Shown: piece after piece, positions 1-11,803 of the stretch
Layout of the letters: the number at the start of each line of letters is the position of its first letter
How positions within the stretch are numbered: the stretch's first letter is position 1
Assembly: GCA_013339895.1 (NCBI GenBank)
Contig: JABACO010000033.1
Span: forward strand, 356,087 to 420,086
DNA from: Ephydatia muelleri
Lineage: Eukaryota; Porifera; Demospongiae; Spongillida; Spongillidae
Length of the DNA stretch: 64,000 nucleotides
Reading direction: 5' to 3'
Made by a program: the position numbers and the translations under genes
Notes under the pieces: model-generated
What the model saw: the letters and a program-made list of their open reading frames with translations, nothing else
Told to the model about the DNA's origin: nothing
Databases searched by the model: none

Positions 1-777
1 CGCATAGTGTGTGTCGTAGCCATGGATTTGCCGCCTGTACGCCAAGTATACAAAGTGATGCGTTGGTAGCCATGTAAAGTGTACCGGTGTATATGTGCAT
101 GCGCAGATTGTGATGTGTTGACACATAGTTGTATACGCTGCATATTAATTCGAAGACATTGTCAGGCGCTGCGGCCCTTCTGTACCTGAAGGCTATAAGA
201 TACAAGTAACAGCAGTTGTGCTTAAATTTTTCACAAACCTTTCTGGTATCAAATCACTCTTTTACGGCCGTCTATGTAATAGCCACTGCATGGCTACATA
301 TATATACAGCCAGTGCTGGCTGTATATGTCACATTTCATGCACCATGCGTAAGGATAGGTCTTCCGCGCATAATCAGTTAACTACTCCACTTTCCTATCA
401 TTTCCAGAGCTGTACAATTTAGGAATGCAATTCAGTTTATCAATTATGTTACCATTCTAAAGAAAATGGTACACATGTAACGTAAACCTTATATTATGCA
501 TGTATACGGCAGTAATGTTGTACTGCAGATGCCACACTGATGTTCCCATACACACACAGGGGAGTTTCACTTGAAGATTACTTTTGACCTCACTTGTAAA
601 AGGCTGACTATCTAGTATCTTCCCGTTGTTTAGGTAATATGGGTTGGACAACGATCAACGAAGCATAATATTATCAGAGCTGGGGAGTCCACACGATATA
701 AAATATTTTATAGAAAGATGCCATCTGATCAAGCTAGCTACATGACCTCACCGGCTGAGGTAGGCTGTTGGAACGAG
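1..777. other. No gene recognised
   Basis: Only short open frames are present and none resembles a known protein. The one structured element is the inverted repeat at 302-327. The stretch is AT-rich with several TACATGTA-like words. Confidence 0.5.
302..327. repeat. Perfect short inverted repeat
   Basis: Two 12-bp arms (ATATACAGCCAG and its reverse complement) are separated by two bases. It could form a hairpin or bind a dimeric factor. No neighbouring gene gives it a role. Confidence 0.6.
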
Positions 778-786
778 CTCATTTAG

Positions 787-1331
787 TAGTCTCGTACCCA
801 GACCCAAATGTACGTAACGATGATTATCGCTTACAGTATAACATCACGTACAGAGGGTCGATCGAAGTTATTCTGGTGCGCCGGAATGTTGGCGCTCCAA
901 TCAGAATCGAGAGTTCGCGTGACGTCACGGTAATTAGATTCCAATAGCATTCCACAGAGAGGATCCTGGTTCTTGATTGTGCGTGCGCGGCTAAGGTTGT
1001 GATATATGGACACGTGTCTAAAACGAAGGTAAAGCCATTTCAATACGAAGTACGTCTAAAATCTGTGGTGAATCGCTTTCCAGCCCATCGTGTTCATCAA
1101 TCTGAGACTATCATTGCGGTGGTAGCCTTTTCTCTCCGTAGCTTAAGCAAAGACAGACACACTAAAACAAACCTCTTGATGACGTGCCGTTGCTATGACA
1201 ACCCAAATTATCGAACATTCCAATTAAATTCCAAGAACAACTTTCTTCGACTTGTTGGCCAGACCCTATGTACGCTGTATTATACTGTAAGCGATAATGC
1301 TTACGAACGTTTCGGTCTGGATACGAGACTA
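787..1331. mobile_element. Mutator-like MITE with 9-bp target duplication
   Basis: The ends are inverted copies beginning TAGTCTCGTACCCAGACC, and similarity between the arms continues for about 60-70 bp. The exact 9-bp word ctcatttag lies just outside both ends (778-786 and 1332-1340). A 9-bp duplication is typical of the Mutator superfamily. No transposase is visible inside, so this is a non-autonomous copy. Its right end lies about 110 bp upstream of the TATA box of the next gene. A similar end occurs near 5985-6005. Confidence 0.75.
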
Positions 1332-1438
1332 CTCATTTAGTAAACCGCGATTATCTAAATATGCACAAGAACCAAATAGACCTGCACCTCGTGAAAAAAA
1401 AGAAGCTTACTACCGTATGATGAATATCATTTTTACAG

Positions 1439-1447
1439 TATATAAAA
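1439..1447 (+). promoter_or_regulatory. TATA box of the beta-helix membrane gene
   Basis: TATATAAAA lies 52 bp upstream of the ATG at 1499 and only about 10 bp upstream of the ATG at 1457. Transcription normally starts 25-30 bp downstream of a TATA box, so the 1457 ATG would fall outside the transcript. This favours 1499 as the start codon. Confidence 0.55.
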
Positions 1448-1498
1448 ACTCTTTCTGTGATATGCTCACATCATAATAGTGCGAAAAGTATCGAGAGC

Positions 1499-4400
1499 AT
1501 GATCTTCGTAATCGCGATCGCACTACTACTTCGTTTAGGCGTGGTTTTAGGAGAAACTGTCTACATCCCTGCGGGCAATGCGTCCTTCTTAGGAACCTAC
1601 CTGTGCAATGGATCTCTCACGTCTGGAACGACGCTGATATTGGGAAGCGGCACTCATATCATACCCACTGGACCCACGTGCCACCTCGCCGATCTGAGCA
1701 ACGTTGCTATCACGACCTCCTCCAATGCTACAGTTCAATGCACCGGCAAGAGAATGTTTCATTTCCGCAAAATGCAGAACTTAACGATCGAGAATGTCAC
1801 GTTCACTGAATGCGGCAAGCTCGTGACGATGCGGGTGCAGTCTAGAAAGGTCACGTCGTCAGTCGTCTTACACTTAGATTCTTCGAGTGTGTCGATGCGA
1901 GGCGTGACGATGACGCGGTTCAAAGGTTTCGCTGTTATTGGATACAAGCTGAGTAACTTCGTCATGTCAGACGTTAAAATATCCGGATGCGCTATCAACA
2001 ACTGCTCAGGAGTCTATTTGGAGTCTGCATTGGATACGGTCACCTTCGAGAGGTGTGAATTTAGTAACTTATTATTCAAAACTTCGTACAGTGATGGTAA
2101 TGGGAAGAATTATTTCGGTCCTGGGATAACCGTGTTCGGTCTTCATGCTCGTGTTCACAACAGCGTCTTCACCAGCAACCAAGGAGGTAGTACTGTATCA
2201 GCGTATAGATCCTACGTTGATGTTTTGAATAGCACGTTTACAAGAAATATCGCCACTAGGGGAGGAGCTATTTTGTCGCACAAATCTTTTCATGTAAACA
2301 TTTCAAGCTGCACTTTTCGTGACAATTATGCGGAGAAATCAGGAGGTGCTATAGAAGCGTATACCTCCAACGTTGATATTTTGAATAGCGAGTTTACGAG
2401 AAATATCGCAACTTGGGGAGGAGCTATTTCATCAATGTATTCTCATCATTTCAACGTTTCAAGTTGCACTTTTCGTGACAATTATGCGTACCAATCAGGA
2501 GGCGCCATATACCAAGCGAGTCCCGTAAGCAAACCAATTCCCCATTTCAACTGTACTGAGAGCGTGCCTTTGCAAACGGTCACCATTGATAAAAGTTCAT
2601 TCCATAACAACACGGCTAAGGTGGGCGGTGCCATATTCGCCCTCGATCTTCAATACCACGTCCAGGTTACAATAAGGAATTCAGCCATGTATAAGAATAC
2701 TGCGTGCATGGGAGCGGCCATCTATGCAGGTAACCACCACATAGTAGATTCAGAGCTGACATTTTTCGTTGTGATGGAAGACGTCTCTGTTATTAACAAC
2801 ACTCGCAGCTCCACCTGTAGTGCTAGGGGCGGTGCCGTCTATTTAAACGAAGTTGGTTATGTAAACATCTCGCATCTGTCCAGCTCAGGAAGTAAGTTTG
2901 AAGGCAATTCGCCTGATGGGGCCATTCAAGCCATAGGCACGAATGTACATCTCCATGGAAATGTGTCATTCAGAAGTAACTCTGCGATCAAAGGAGGAGC
3001 ATTGTACCTGACAAGCAATGCCCAATTATATTTCTATGAGAATTGCAAAGTCGAGTTTGCTGGTAACACTGCAACCACGTTTGGAGGTGCAGTATACATA
3101 CAGGGAGACAGAAATATTAATATAGCTTCATCAACAGTTTCAGATCTGGTTTCATGCGCAATACACTTTATCGCCAAAAACTACAATGTTAATGTCAGCT
3201 TTTCTAGAAACCATGCAGACCAGTCTGGGCACTCTGTTTATGCCACAAACATTTATGAGTGCCAGTTAGACGATGGTCGTAGTGTACGCCAGACTGGAGT
3301 GTACGACAAATATTTCACTATCCTCCCAGCACCAGGGGATAGCAATGAAACCCAAATAATGTCATTTCCTGTGAAAGTGCTCATATGCAGCTGTGAGAAT
3401 GGTTCCTTCTTGAACGGCACATATCATGTCACTGCATGGCCTGGAGCAACCATCCGGTGTTATGCCACAACAAAAGATTTCGTAAACAACACATCACCCA
3501 GTGTTGTCTATACGACTGTTCAAGCTAAGGATAGCCTTGCACAGCTTGGTACACAACAGGAGGTCCAGTGGTCAAAACAGGAGTGCACCCCTCTGGAATA
3601 TCAAATCTATGGATTGGAGAATAGCACAGTAATCTTCTTTCTGTCTACTGATGAAGGGGACACCTCTCTAAATTCTTTAACTATTACTGTAATGCTTGGG
3701 CCTTGTGGACCTGGGTTTATGCTGTCAAATGACTCCAGAGGTTTGCCAACATGTATATGCTCCAATTTTCTTGCATCATTTGGAATTAGTTGTGACGTGA
3801 TTTTAGGAACAGTAAACAGAACTGATACCACTGGTTGGATCGGATTGCTTCAGAATGGAGCAGAAGCTCTAGCAACAACATGTCCATTAGACTACTGCAA
3901 TTCTAATGATAGAGCAATAAATCTCCAGAGTCCTAATAGTATATGTAATGGAGGTCGTGAAGGGGTTCTTTGCGGTCGCTGCCCTGCTGGTCAGAGCGTG
4001 GTCTTTGGGTCCACCGAGTGTCACTTGTGCTCTGATGTCTGGCTCATCACCCTTGGCATGTATGCCGTAATGGGCGTGGTTCTTATAGTGGTATTGTTTG
4101 TTCTCAACTTAACAGTGACTCAGGGAACCATCTATGGCCTCATATTATATGCCAACATTATTGTGGTCAACAGCACAGTTTTCTTCGGAGGATTGGACTT
4201 AAAGTTCCTCCAAGTCATCATATCATTCATTATTTTGGATCTTGGATTCCCGCTCTGTTTCTACAATGGCATGGACGATGCAGCAAAAATGGGCCTTCAG
4301 TTTGCATTTCCAACCTACCTCCTTTTTCTCATTATCATATTCATAGTAGTCTGTCGCCATTGTATAAGCTCACAACCTCAACAGCCATCAACGAAACTAC

Positions 4401-5341
4401 TCGGAAAACTCAGGAAATTTACTCTGCAAAAAGCTGTAAATGTATTAGCCACCCTGGTATATTTGTCATACTTCAAACTAGTGCGCGCGGTCATTGACAT
4501 CCTTTCATACACTACAATTAATGTCCAGAATGGTGCTTCAGTCCAAGTGTGGTTCTATGATGGAAATATCCAGTATCTCTACGGAGTACATACTATTCTG
4601 TTCGTATTTGCAATAGCAACAAGCATCCTCTTCATTGTTCCCTACACAGTAGCCCTAACCATTATCCCCATTATTGACAGGTTTAGCGACAGCAACGGGT
4701 TGCTCAAGTGGATCAACTTCAAGATTAATTTGATCAAGCCGATGAATGATGCTTACTATGCGCCTTACAATGGCTGGCGCAGGAGCTGGCTGGGGCTGCA
4801 ACTTCTTCTATTCATTTTCTTGCTTGTTCCCTCTCCAATCCTGGGGTCAAATAATCCATCTCTCCTGCTATTTATTCACGTCTTAATGCTGTCAGTCTTT
4901 GCCTTTATTCACATCCAGATTAAGCCATTTGGACAAACAAATCCTAATAAAAAATGTAAAGCAATGCTGCACTTGAATATTGCATACAATTGGTTAGATC
5001 TGTTTTACATCATTAACTACACACTTCTTGCTTTCACTGTGTCATACCTTCTGTCAAACGGTTCGAGTGCTGCACAACTTCAGATAGCGGTAGGAGTGTT
5101 GGTCGGTATAGCTGTGTTTGTATTTTTCGTTACAATAGTTTTCCACTCAATTGTATCATGTTTTAAGTTGTTCAATGCTTTTGACCTTGCAAAGAATTGG
5201 ATACAGTCACATTTGTATCGTTCTCAAAATACCATCACACTCAACAGTTCAAATATTTCCCCAGAAGGCAACCCGGATGAAAATAGAAACTTCTGTTGTG
5301 AATCGTTTCAAGAGGCTCTTTTGGAGAATGGAATAGATTGA
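1499..5341 (+). CDS. Secreted-type beta-helix protein with about ten membrane segments
   Basis: This is a single-exon gene. I take the start as the ATG at 1499, which opens directly into a hydrophobic signal peptide (MIFVIAIALLLRLGVVLG); an in-frame ATG at 1457 adds 14 polar residues (1294 aa in total). Residue numbers below count from 1457. Residues about 33-600 carry many imperfect repeats with GGAI/GGAV and F-x-x-N motifs, the pattern of right-handed beta-helix and Pmp-like surface proteins, with many N-glycosylation sequons. A cysteine-rich stretch follows (about 747-858, including CGRCPAG). Residues about 860-1235 contain roughly ten hydrophobic segments, then a short cytoplasmic tail. 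The layout suggests a large glycosylated ectodomain fixed to a polytopic membrane domain, so a receptor, adhesion or transport role is possible. The exact function is unknown. Seven-helix receptors are an alternative, but the segment count seems too high. Confidence 0.85.
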   Translation: MIFVIAIALLLRLGVVLGETVYIPAGNASFLGTYLCNGSLTSGTTLILGSGTHIIPTGPTCHLADLSNVAITTSSNATVQCTGKRMFHFRKMQNLTIENVTFTECGKLVTMRVQSRKVTSSVVLHLDSSSVSMRGVTMTRFKGFAVIGYKLSNFVMSDVKISGCAINNCSGVYLESALDTVTFERCEFSNLLFKTSYSDGNGKNYFGPGITVFGLHARVHNSVFTSNQGGSTVSAYRSYVDVLNSTFTRNIATRGGAILSHKSFHVNISSCTFRDNYAEKSGGAIEAYTSNVDILNSEFTRNIATWGGAISSMYSHHFNVSSCTFRDNYAYQSGGAIYQASPVSKPIPHFNCTESVPLQTVTIDKSSFHNNTAKVGGAIFALDLQYHVQVTIRNSAMYKNTACMGAAIYAGNHHIVDSELTFFVVMEDVSVINNTRSSTCSARGGAVYLNEVGYVNISHLSSSGSKFEGNSPDGAIQAIGTNVHLHGNVSFRSNSAIKGGALYLTSNAQLYFYENCKVEFAGNTATTFGGAVYIQGDRNINIASSTVSDLVSCAIHFIAKNYNVNVSFSRNHADQSGHSVYATNIYECQLDDGRSVRQTGVYDKYFTILPAPGDSNETQIMSFPVKVLICSCENGSFLNGTYHVTAWPGATIRCYATTKDFVNNTSPSVVYTTVQAKDSLAQLGTQQEVQWSKQECTPLEYQIYGLENSTVIFFLSTDEGDTSLNSLTITVMLGPCGPGFMLSNDSRGLPTCICSNFLASFGISCDVILGTVNRTDTTGWIGLLQNGAEALATTCPLDYCNSNDRAINLQSPNSICNGGREGVLCGRCPAGQSVVFGSTECHLCSDVWLITLGMYAVMGVVLIVVLFVLNLTVTQGTIYGLILYANIIVVNSTVFFGGLDLKFLQVIISFIILDLGFPLCFYNGMDDAAKMGLQFAFPTYLLFLIIIFIVVCRHCISSQPQQPSTKLLGKLRKFTLQKAVNVLATLVYLSYFKLVRAVIDILSYTTINVQNGASVQVWFYDGNIQYLYGVHTILFVFAIATSILFIVPYTVALTIIPIIDRFSDSNGLLKWINFKINLIKPMNDAYYAPYNGWRRSWLGLQLLLFIFLLVPSPILGSNNPSLLLFIHVLMLSVFAFIHIQIKPFGQTNPNKKCKAMLHLNIAYNWLDLFYIINYTLLAFTVSYLLSNGSSAAQLQIAVGVLVGIAVFVFFVTIVFHSIVSCFKLFNAFDLAKNWIQSHLYRSQNTITLNSSNISPEGNPDENRNFCCESFQEALLENGID

Positions 5342-5468
5342 CATTAATGCAATGTCTCTTCCAGCTCTTGCCCCTTGAAATTTGTGTTGTATTTCCACGT
5401 TTAGTAACTGGTTTAGATATTCAGTGTGACAATTTTCTGTTAAAACAGAAACATGAGTTATGTTTGTT

Positions 5469-5474
5469 AATAAA
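5469..5474 (+). terminator. Polyadenylation signal of the beta-helix gene
   Basis: AATAAA lies 128 bp after the stop codon. A second one occurs at 5615-5620. Confidence 0.5.
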
Positions 5475-6297
5475 TGCTGTGTTTAATGCTGGATTTGTAA
5501 TGCTGGGGCTTGAATTCAAACATGTGTCTTAAAATGTTTTCCTCTACATTCTATTTCTAAAGAAATGCAAACACCAGGACTAATGGTTTTCAGCCAGTAA
5601 TCTGAGCACTGGTTAATAAATGAGTTATGACTGGATAGAAAGCAACTGTACAGGGTGTCCCCAATCAAGGAAAATTCACCAGAAGTATTTTTATGAATGG
5701 GTATTGGTGGTTAAGTTAACTGTTTCAAGTAGGAAAAATATTAAACACCTACGTGCATTGGATGTACGCATAGCCACGTAAGCATTAGTTGTATTCATCA
5801 TTGGATTCGTTCATAGCTTTTGCTTTGTTTTTGTATTCATGCTGAAATTAAAGTACGCGTTAATTAAGCATTTATTTTTAAATGTACAACATAGACATAA
5901 ATGTTATTAGATGAATAATAAGTACAGCTCTAGTCTAGAGCTAGAAGCGTAGCGGTGATGTAATCCATCCGCAGCTGCGAAAGTTGGGTCTGGGCACAAG
6001 ACTAGGTTATTGTGCTGAGGTGCCACTCACCCCTTTGCAAGTGGCTGGCTGTTCATTCACGTCACACACCTACGTGCGTTGAATGTAAACATAGCCACGT
6101 AAGCATTCTGGTGAAGTGGAGTGGGTGGAGGTATAGTACCAGCACACATCCAATTAATGCATACTGTAGAAGCGTAACCGTTCAAGGCTTGTGGTTAAAC
6201 CAGGCTTTGCTGCAGCTTACTGCGATGAATATCGTTTGACTGGCATTTTTAACCCTCAGTGTGTGCTAATGTAATCATCGTCGATATGTTCCTAGTC
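5475..6297. other. Intergenic, no gene seen
   Basis: The stretch holds the 42-bp direct repeat pair and, at about 5985-6005, a sequence resembling the right end of the Mutator-like MITE at 787-1331. No coding region is supported. Confidence 0.4.
5745..6107. repeat. 42-bp direct repeat pair
   Basis: Positions 5745-5786 and 6066-6107 share a 42-bp sequence that differs at only a few bases. They flank the interval between the intact gene and its broken paralogue, so they may mark the duplication that produced it. Confidence 0.6.
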
Positions 6298-7850
6298 TAC
6301 CGATCTGAGCAACGTTGCTATCACGACCTTGCTATCATGAGTTTATCATTCAACACTTCGTACAGTGATGGTTATGTGAAGAATTATTTCGGTCCTGGGA
6401 TAACCATTCGATGTTCATGCTCATGTTCACAACAGCGTCTTCACCAGCAACCAAGGAGGAAGTGCTGTATCAGCGTATAGCTCCTACGTTGATGTTTTGA
6501 ATAGCACGTTTACAAGAATTATCGCTATTTGGGGAGGAGCTATTTCGTCGTATCATTTAAACATTTCAAGCTGCACTTTTGTGGCAATTATGCGGTGCCA
6601 TCAGGAAGTGCTGTATACCAAGGGCCAGTGAGTAGTCCATTTTCGAGTTCCAACTGTAGCCTTTTGGAATCTGTCACCATGATAGCAGTTCATTTTACAA
6701 CAACACAGCTGGTGATGGTGGTGCCATATTTGCATTCGATCTGCAATCAAACGTCCAGGTTAGAACAGGGGAATCAGTCATCATCAATAACACTGCGTGC
6801 TTGGGAGCTGCTATCTATGCTGGTAATCGCTACAAACCAGATTCCGGGCTGACATTTTCTGTTGTAATGGAAGACGTCTCCGTTATTAACAACGACCGCA
6901 GCTCCGTCTATTTAAACGAAGTTAACTATTTACACATCTCTGGTCTGTCAAGCTCAGGAAGTGAGTTTGTAGGCAATTTGCCTGATGGGATCAATCAAAC
7001 ATCGGCCAAGGAAATGTGTCAGACATAATTCTGGAATCAAAGGAAGAGCAAATCTGACAAGCAATGCCCAAATACATGTACATTTCTATGAGAATTGCAA
7101 TTTCGAGTTTTCTGGTAACACTGCAACCACATTTGGAGGTGCAGTATACATACAGGGGGAAAGAAATATTAATATAGCTTCATCAACAGTTTCAGATCTG
7201 CATGGTTTCATGCGTGATACACTTTATCGCCAATAACTACAATGTTAATGTTAGCTTTTCTAGAAACCATGCAGACCAGTCTGGGCACTCTGTGTATGCC
7301 ACAAACATTTATAAGTGCCACTTAGACGATGTTCATAGTGTACGCCAGACTGGCACCTATGAAGTGTACGGTAAATACATTACTATCCTCCCAGCACCAG
7401 GGGATAGCAATCGAACCCAAATAATGTCATTTCCTGTGAAAGTGCTAATTTGCAGCTGTGAGGGGGATTCCTACTTGAACGGCACATATCATATCACTGC
7501 ATGGCCTGGAGCAACCGTCCAGTGTTATGCCACTACCGTAAATCATACATCACCCAGTGTAGTCTATACGATTGTTCAAGCTCTGAACAGCTTTGCTTAT
7601 CCCTACACACAGCTTGGTCCACAGCAGAGGGTCCAGTAGTCTGAACCGGAGTGCACTCCACTGGAATATCAAATCTATGGATTGGAGTAAACTTCTTTCT
7701 GTCTACTGATGAAGGGGACACCTCTCTAAATTCTTTAAATATTACTGTAATGCTTGGGCCTTGTGGACCTGGGTTTATGCTGTCAAATGACTCCTGAGGT
7801 TTGCGAACATGTACATGTTCAAAATTTTGCACATCGTTTGGAATTAATCC
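6298..7850 (+). pseudogene. Broken paralogue of the beta-helix membrane gene
   Basis: From 6298 the DNA matches the gene at 1499-5341, beginning at its position about 1687 and ending near 3790, with large internal deletions. Matching blocks include the TSYSDG region, the GGAVYIQG region and the VYATNIY region. Reading frames change repeatedly (about 6480, 6850, 7030, 7236) and stop codons are present at about 7637 and 7690. The cysteine-rich and membrane parts are absent. The 5' end with the signal peptide is also missing. This is a dead, partial local duplicate. Confidence 0.85.
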
Positions 7851-7875
7851 CAGGACATCTGATGAAATGTCGCCG

Positions 7876-7926
7876 TACCGCGACGAATAATCTCACTACC
7901 GCGATGAATAATCTCACTACCGCGAC
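7876..7926. repeat. 21-bp tandem repeat, about 2.4 copies
   Basis: The unit begins taccgcga and contains aataatctcac. It sits directly downstream of the paralogue fragment. No function is evident. Confidence 0.7.
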
Positions 7927-8232
7927 TTTTCCTAGAGCCAGCATATTTCTGTATATTGTACGCAAAAAGGACGCAAGTCCCATTGTCAGCTTCGAACCGT
8001 GGATTGTTTCGAATTGGTCCGTGTAAAAATATTACGTCATTCGCAATGCTTTACGTAAACAAATCAGGTAACGAGAACGGTGCATTTTGATAGTGCTCAA
8101 GGAAAAGCATGTACATATTAGCTCAAATTCACCATATAATAAAAAGCATGAAACACAACAAAATTCGAACTAGTCACTCGTCCTGAGCACTCTGTTGAGC
8201 TGAAGATTGTAGATGCTTGCAGCCACACTGTT

Positions 8233-9560
8233 TCACAGTACGGGCCCCACACATGTAAAATAGCTTTGGCTTCTGTTCATCCCTAAATATGCAAAAGTAG
8301 TAAGCCTCTGCACCACATTTTCACCATTTGGACCAACAACCTTACATCTGCCAGATCCCTTAGAATTTATGGATGGAAACATTTCTTCGAAATTTGGTGA
8401 AGGACTTTGTCTCTTAGGCCAGAACAGCTCACTAGCAAGGACATCTACAAAATCTATGAGAAATGTATGAGGCTTATCCGGAAAGTAGCAGTAAGCTAAA
8501 TAGCTGTTCACAACTGAAACTAGTAGAATGAACTGAAAAAAACGCTTCCACTAATCTGCAACCTCCAAACCTTTTCAATTGCAAGTAAACTATGCCGCCC
8601 ATAGTGATTGTGTATGTCAATCGCATTTGCTGTAGAGAAGAATTCCCTTACAATGTGAGTCCATGGAATATGGAGTGTGTGTTGAACAATTAATTACTCC
8701 AGTTGTGTTCTTGAGACATCTAAGCCTTAGCCAGGGTCATCGGGCATAGCTGAATGAGCCGTGGAAACAAAACACTTTGTCTTGTTACCAATCCTTTTCT
8801 TCCGTCATAGCCTACCAGGCATAGGAGGTTTGTCTGGCCCCGGTCCCCGCAATGTGCTATCATTGTCCCATATTCAGTATTGCTATGCAATATCCTGGTT
8901 TCACCATGTTTGGAATCACTGTCAAATGCTGACTCATGAAAGAATTTCTTGGGAAACTCAACCCTTCATAATTCCAGTGAAGTAGAGTTCTCTTTTCAAA
9001 AGTTCAATTGCACACTGTACACTTGCAAACCAACTGTCTCCTACAACACAGCGTTTTGTTCCAAAATAAGGCTTGACTAACCTCAGAGTACAGGCAGTTG
9101 ATTTCATCATATGCATGCTAAATGCTTTCTTATCCATGGCAGACGGGGATTCCTGAAGCTATACCAAATATAATGCGGGATCAACCACATGCAACAGCCT
9201 TTATCAGAAAGCCCACTCCTTAAGGTTTCAGAGGTATCTTTTGTTACTGATGGGCCATAGAAATCATCAGCCAGCCAGCGGCACATACACTCATCACAAA
9301 CCATAGTATCACTGGCTATAAAACTATTGTCCATATTTTCATTCCGTAGCTCGAACAACTTGATACAATTCATCTTTTCTTTCCTTTTCATGTATCAAAT
9401 CACCATTGCCCTCCCAAAAAAATAATGTTGATCGAATCTCTTCCCATCTATTCTTGCTCATGCCAGTCTTTTTATTAAGCCTCTTAGTTGGTTTAAAACC
9501 ATTATCCTTTAGACTCCAGTACTCATCTATGCACATGCTGGGTTTACACACATAGCTAAC
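8233..9560 (-). pseudogene. piggyBac-family transposase remnant
   Basis: Read on the minus strand in order: CIDEYWS, then a region around RWEEIRSTLFFW, then a cysteine motif, then LVKPYFGTKR followed by VVGDSWFAS, then IDIHNH, then NSYLAYCYF. These are the characteristic blocks of the piggyBac DDE transposase (DDE_Tnp_1_7), including the aspartates of GDSWF and IDIHNH. The frame is broken by stops and shifts (about 8985, 9107, 9339 and 8511), so no full protein can be made. Inverted terminal repeats with TTAA were not located. It is an old insertion between the beta-helix genes and the DDB1 segment. Confidence 0.8.
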
Positions 9561-11684
9561 AATATACCCATAAATTGATCAATTTCTGCTTTGTCAACAT
9601 GCCTTTGACGAAAGTTGGCAGTCAACCATTAACCGTTTAAAGTGGCCTCTCGAACTCTACGACTGCACTAAGTAACATGAATGGCAGGCATGCAGTCTCT
9701 GCGTCAAGACACGCTTGTATTCTGGAATTAATTACATTCCACCAAACGTTATAATTGAATTGCAGGGTTCAATTTAATGTCAGTCTGTCATGTGCATTGT
9801 TATGATTGTGGGACATACCCTATACACTATACACTATAAACAATTAAGCGCTTACGTACCCCGCTATAATTAGCATTTTGGACCATAGCGCTTCGCAAAG
9901 CTTCTGGGGAATGACCATGCACTTTGTAATGTCTTGCCTTTGGTACTAAGTCTCAAAGCAATGAAGACAACGCAGAGTGTTCGATTTGCTAGCAATTAAG
10001 AGCATTCGCCACTTTTTTTTTGACATTAAACCTCAAGCAGTGTGGTGCACGTGAATACAGTACAGTGTATGCGAGCACGTAAGATACGATACAAATACAG
10101 TGGTGCTTATACAATATAATTATTGGCGTAACTAAAAACTTAATTATTAAGTAACTATATTTCAGTTAATTAATGCATCACGCAGGATAATTTCCTGTTT
10201 GAAAGTAGGCGCCAAAATTGGGAGAGACTCGGATTAAATGCACTGCCTGGTCCAAGTGTTTGAAGGGATATCGATGATCGTGCTTTTAAGGTGACATTAC
10301 GCAGCTCACCCCGGGTTCGAATTGCGAATGATGTATTGTCAACTCGGATGTGAAGTACATAGCTAATAAAGTGCACGTCACAATGGCTTGGTACAATTTA
10401 GGTTTGCACAGATTACCGTTGCTTCTTAACCAGATGAAAATATCGTACAAGCTCAAAAAAATCTGCCAATACGCACCAAGTACATGTACCACAGCAATTC
10501 AGGGCTTTGATTCCGGGCCCGTGACAGCACGCAATATCACCCGGAAGAGCGTGCTTTCGAATTTTGCGCGCCATGTGCTCTCGAAATCGTGAGTGGACCG
10601 ATTTCATACGAATGATTTCTCGGTCCCGGAGGATTATTTGTATGCGCACGGGGTATTTCGAGAGCAACGTCGCGCGCAAACGTGCAATTTTGTACGTGAC
10701 CGAGGGGAACCTACCGTGTACGCGCAATAGAATTATCGTATGACGTAAGGAAAGTTAAATACACTAGTTAATACTATATTTAGTTAGTGATCACAGTCAA
10801 AAAATTTAATGTTTCAAGTTTACAAATATAAAACTATAAATCATACAAAGTTGATAAAGAACAAACCTGTTCGTAAAAAAGAAAGCATAACTGAACATAA
10901 CACTTTCACCAAAACATGGCCTTACCTCCGAGCAGTTGATTGTGAAGTTTTAACATCTGACTTCCACAACACCTTTCTTTAGAATAGTTCAACCAGAATG
11001 CACGTAGAATACACCGCCATTTGAGCGGAAGAAAAAGGGTAACAATAACGATCGAAGTACTGTTACATCACGTACGTTTTAGCGCTCTTATTCAGCCAGG
11101 ATGTTGCAGGTAGATCAAGGAATCCAAATTTTCAGCCATAATGCAGTAGAGAACACCATTATTCGGTTCCCGACGTTACGCCTTGGAACAAACAAAGTGC
11201 CACACAAAAACACGTAATTGACAGCTCACCTCGGTGTGCAGCGTAGCCGGCCGTCCTTACTAACCAACAACCTGCCTAAATTGAATCGCAGAACGTTATC
11301 CCAATACACTATTTCCTGACAAGCAAAGCTTTCAATTCAAAACGAGTGTAGGCTAAAGGTAACTCACTTGGCTTTCGTTTGACGATTTTGGAATAAAATG
11401 GCACCTCACAGACTTACAATGGAAGATGCAGTGTTCCACAGCGGTCATACATCCTATCAAAAACACATTCTGTGAGCCATACTTACCTACGCGAGACGTC
11501 ATCACGTGATCACGTGGCTGCTATTATACCATAGCGCATGCGTCGTCATGTTTTACTAATGTTGTACTAATGACATGGCGATCGCAGACCTCGCTTGCTG
11601 AGAGCGTGAGGCATTCTGAAAGACACATATCCATAGTGGGAGGTTGGAGTTGGCATCCTGAGTTATTGTATAATTGATATGAGC

Positions 11685-11803
11685 GGCCATTCATAAATTA
11701 CGTCACCTATATGGACCCCTCCGATACTTGTATACATCGTCACACTGGCTGCTACCACCCTGCATGCTGGGGACCCTTCAGCGTGACGTAATTTATGGAA
11801 GGC
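11685..11803. mobile_element. 119-bp MITE
   Basis: The ends are inverted repeats about 21 bp long with 19 matches, containing CATAAATTACGTCAC on the left and its complement on the right. It is too short to code. It resembles small ATTACGTCA-bearing MITEs seen in many invertebrates; that comparison is from memory. Confidence 0.6.

Noticed and set aside
999..1340. 113-codon plus-strand open frame
   Set aside because: It lies almost wholly within the Mutator-like MITE, ends in its target duplication and has no recognisable domain.
10300..10330. gggttcgaatt resembling a tRNA B box, also at about 51895
   Set aside because: No A box at the right distance and no cloverleaf could be drawn. Possibly an old SINE piece, but not supportable.
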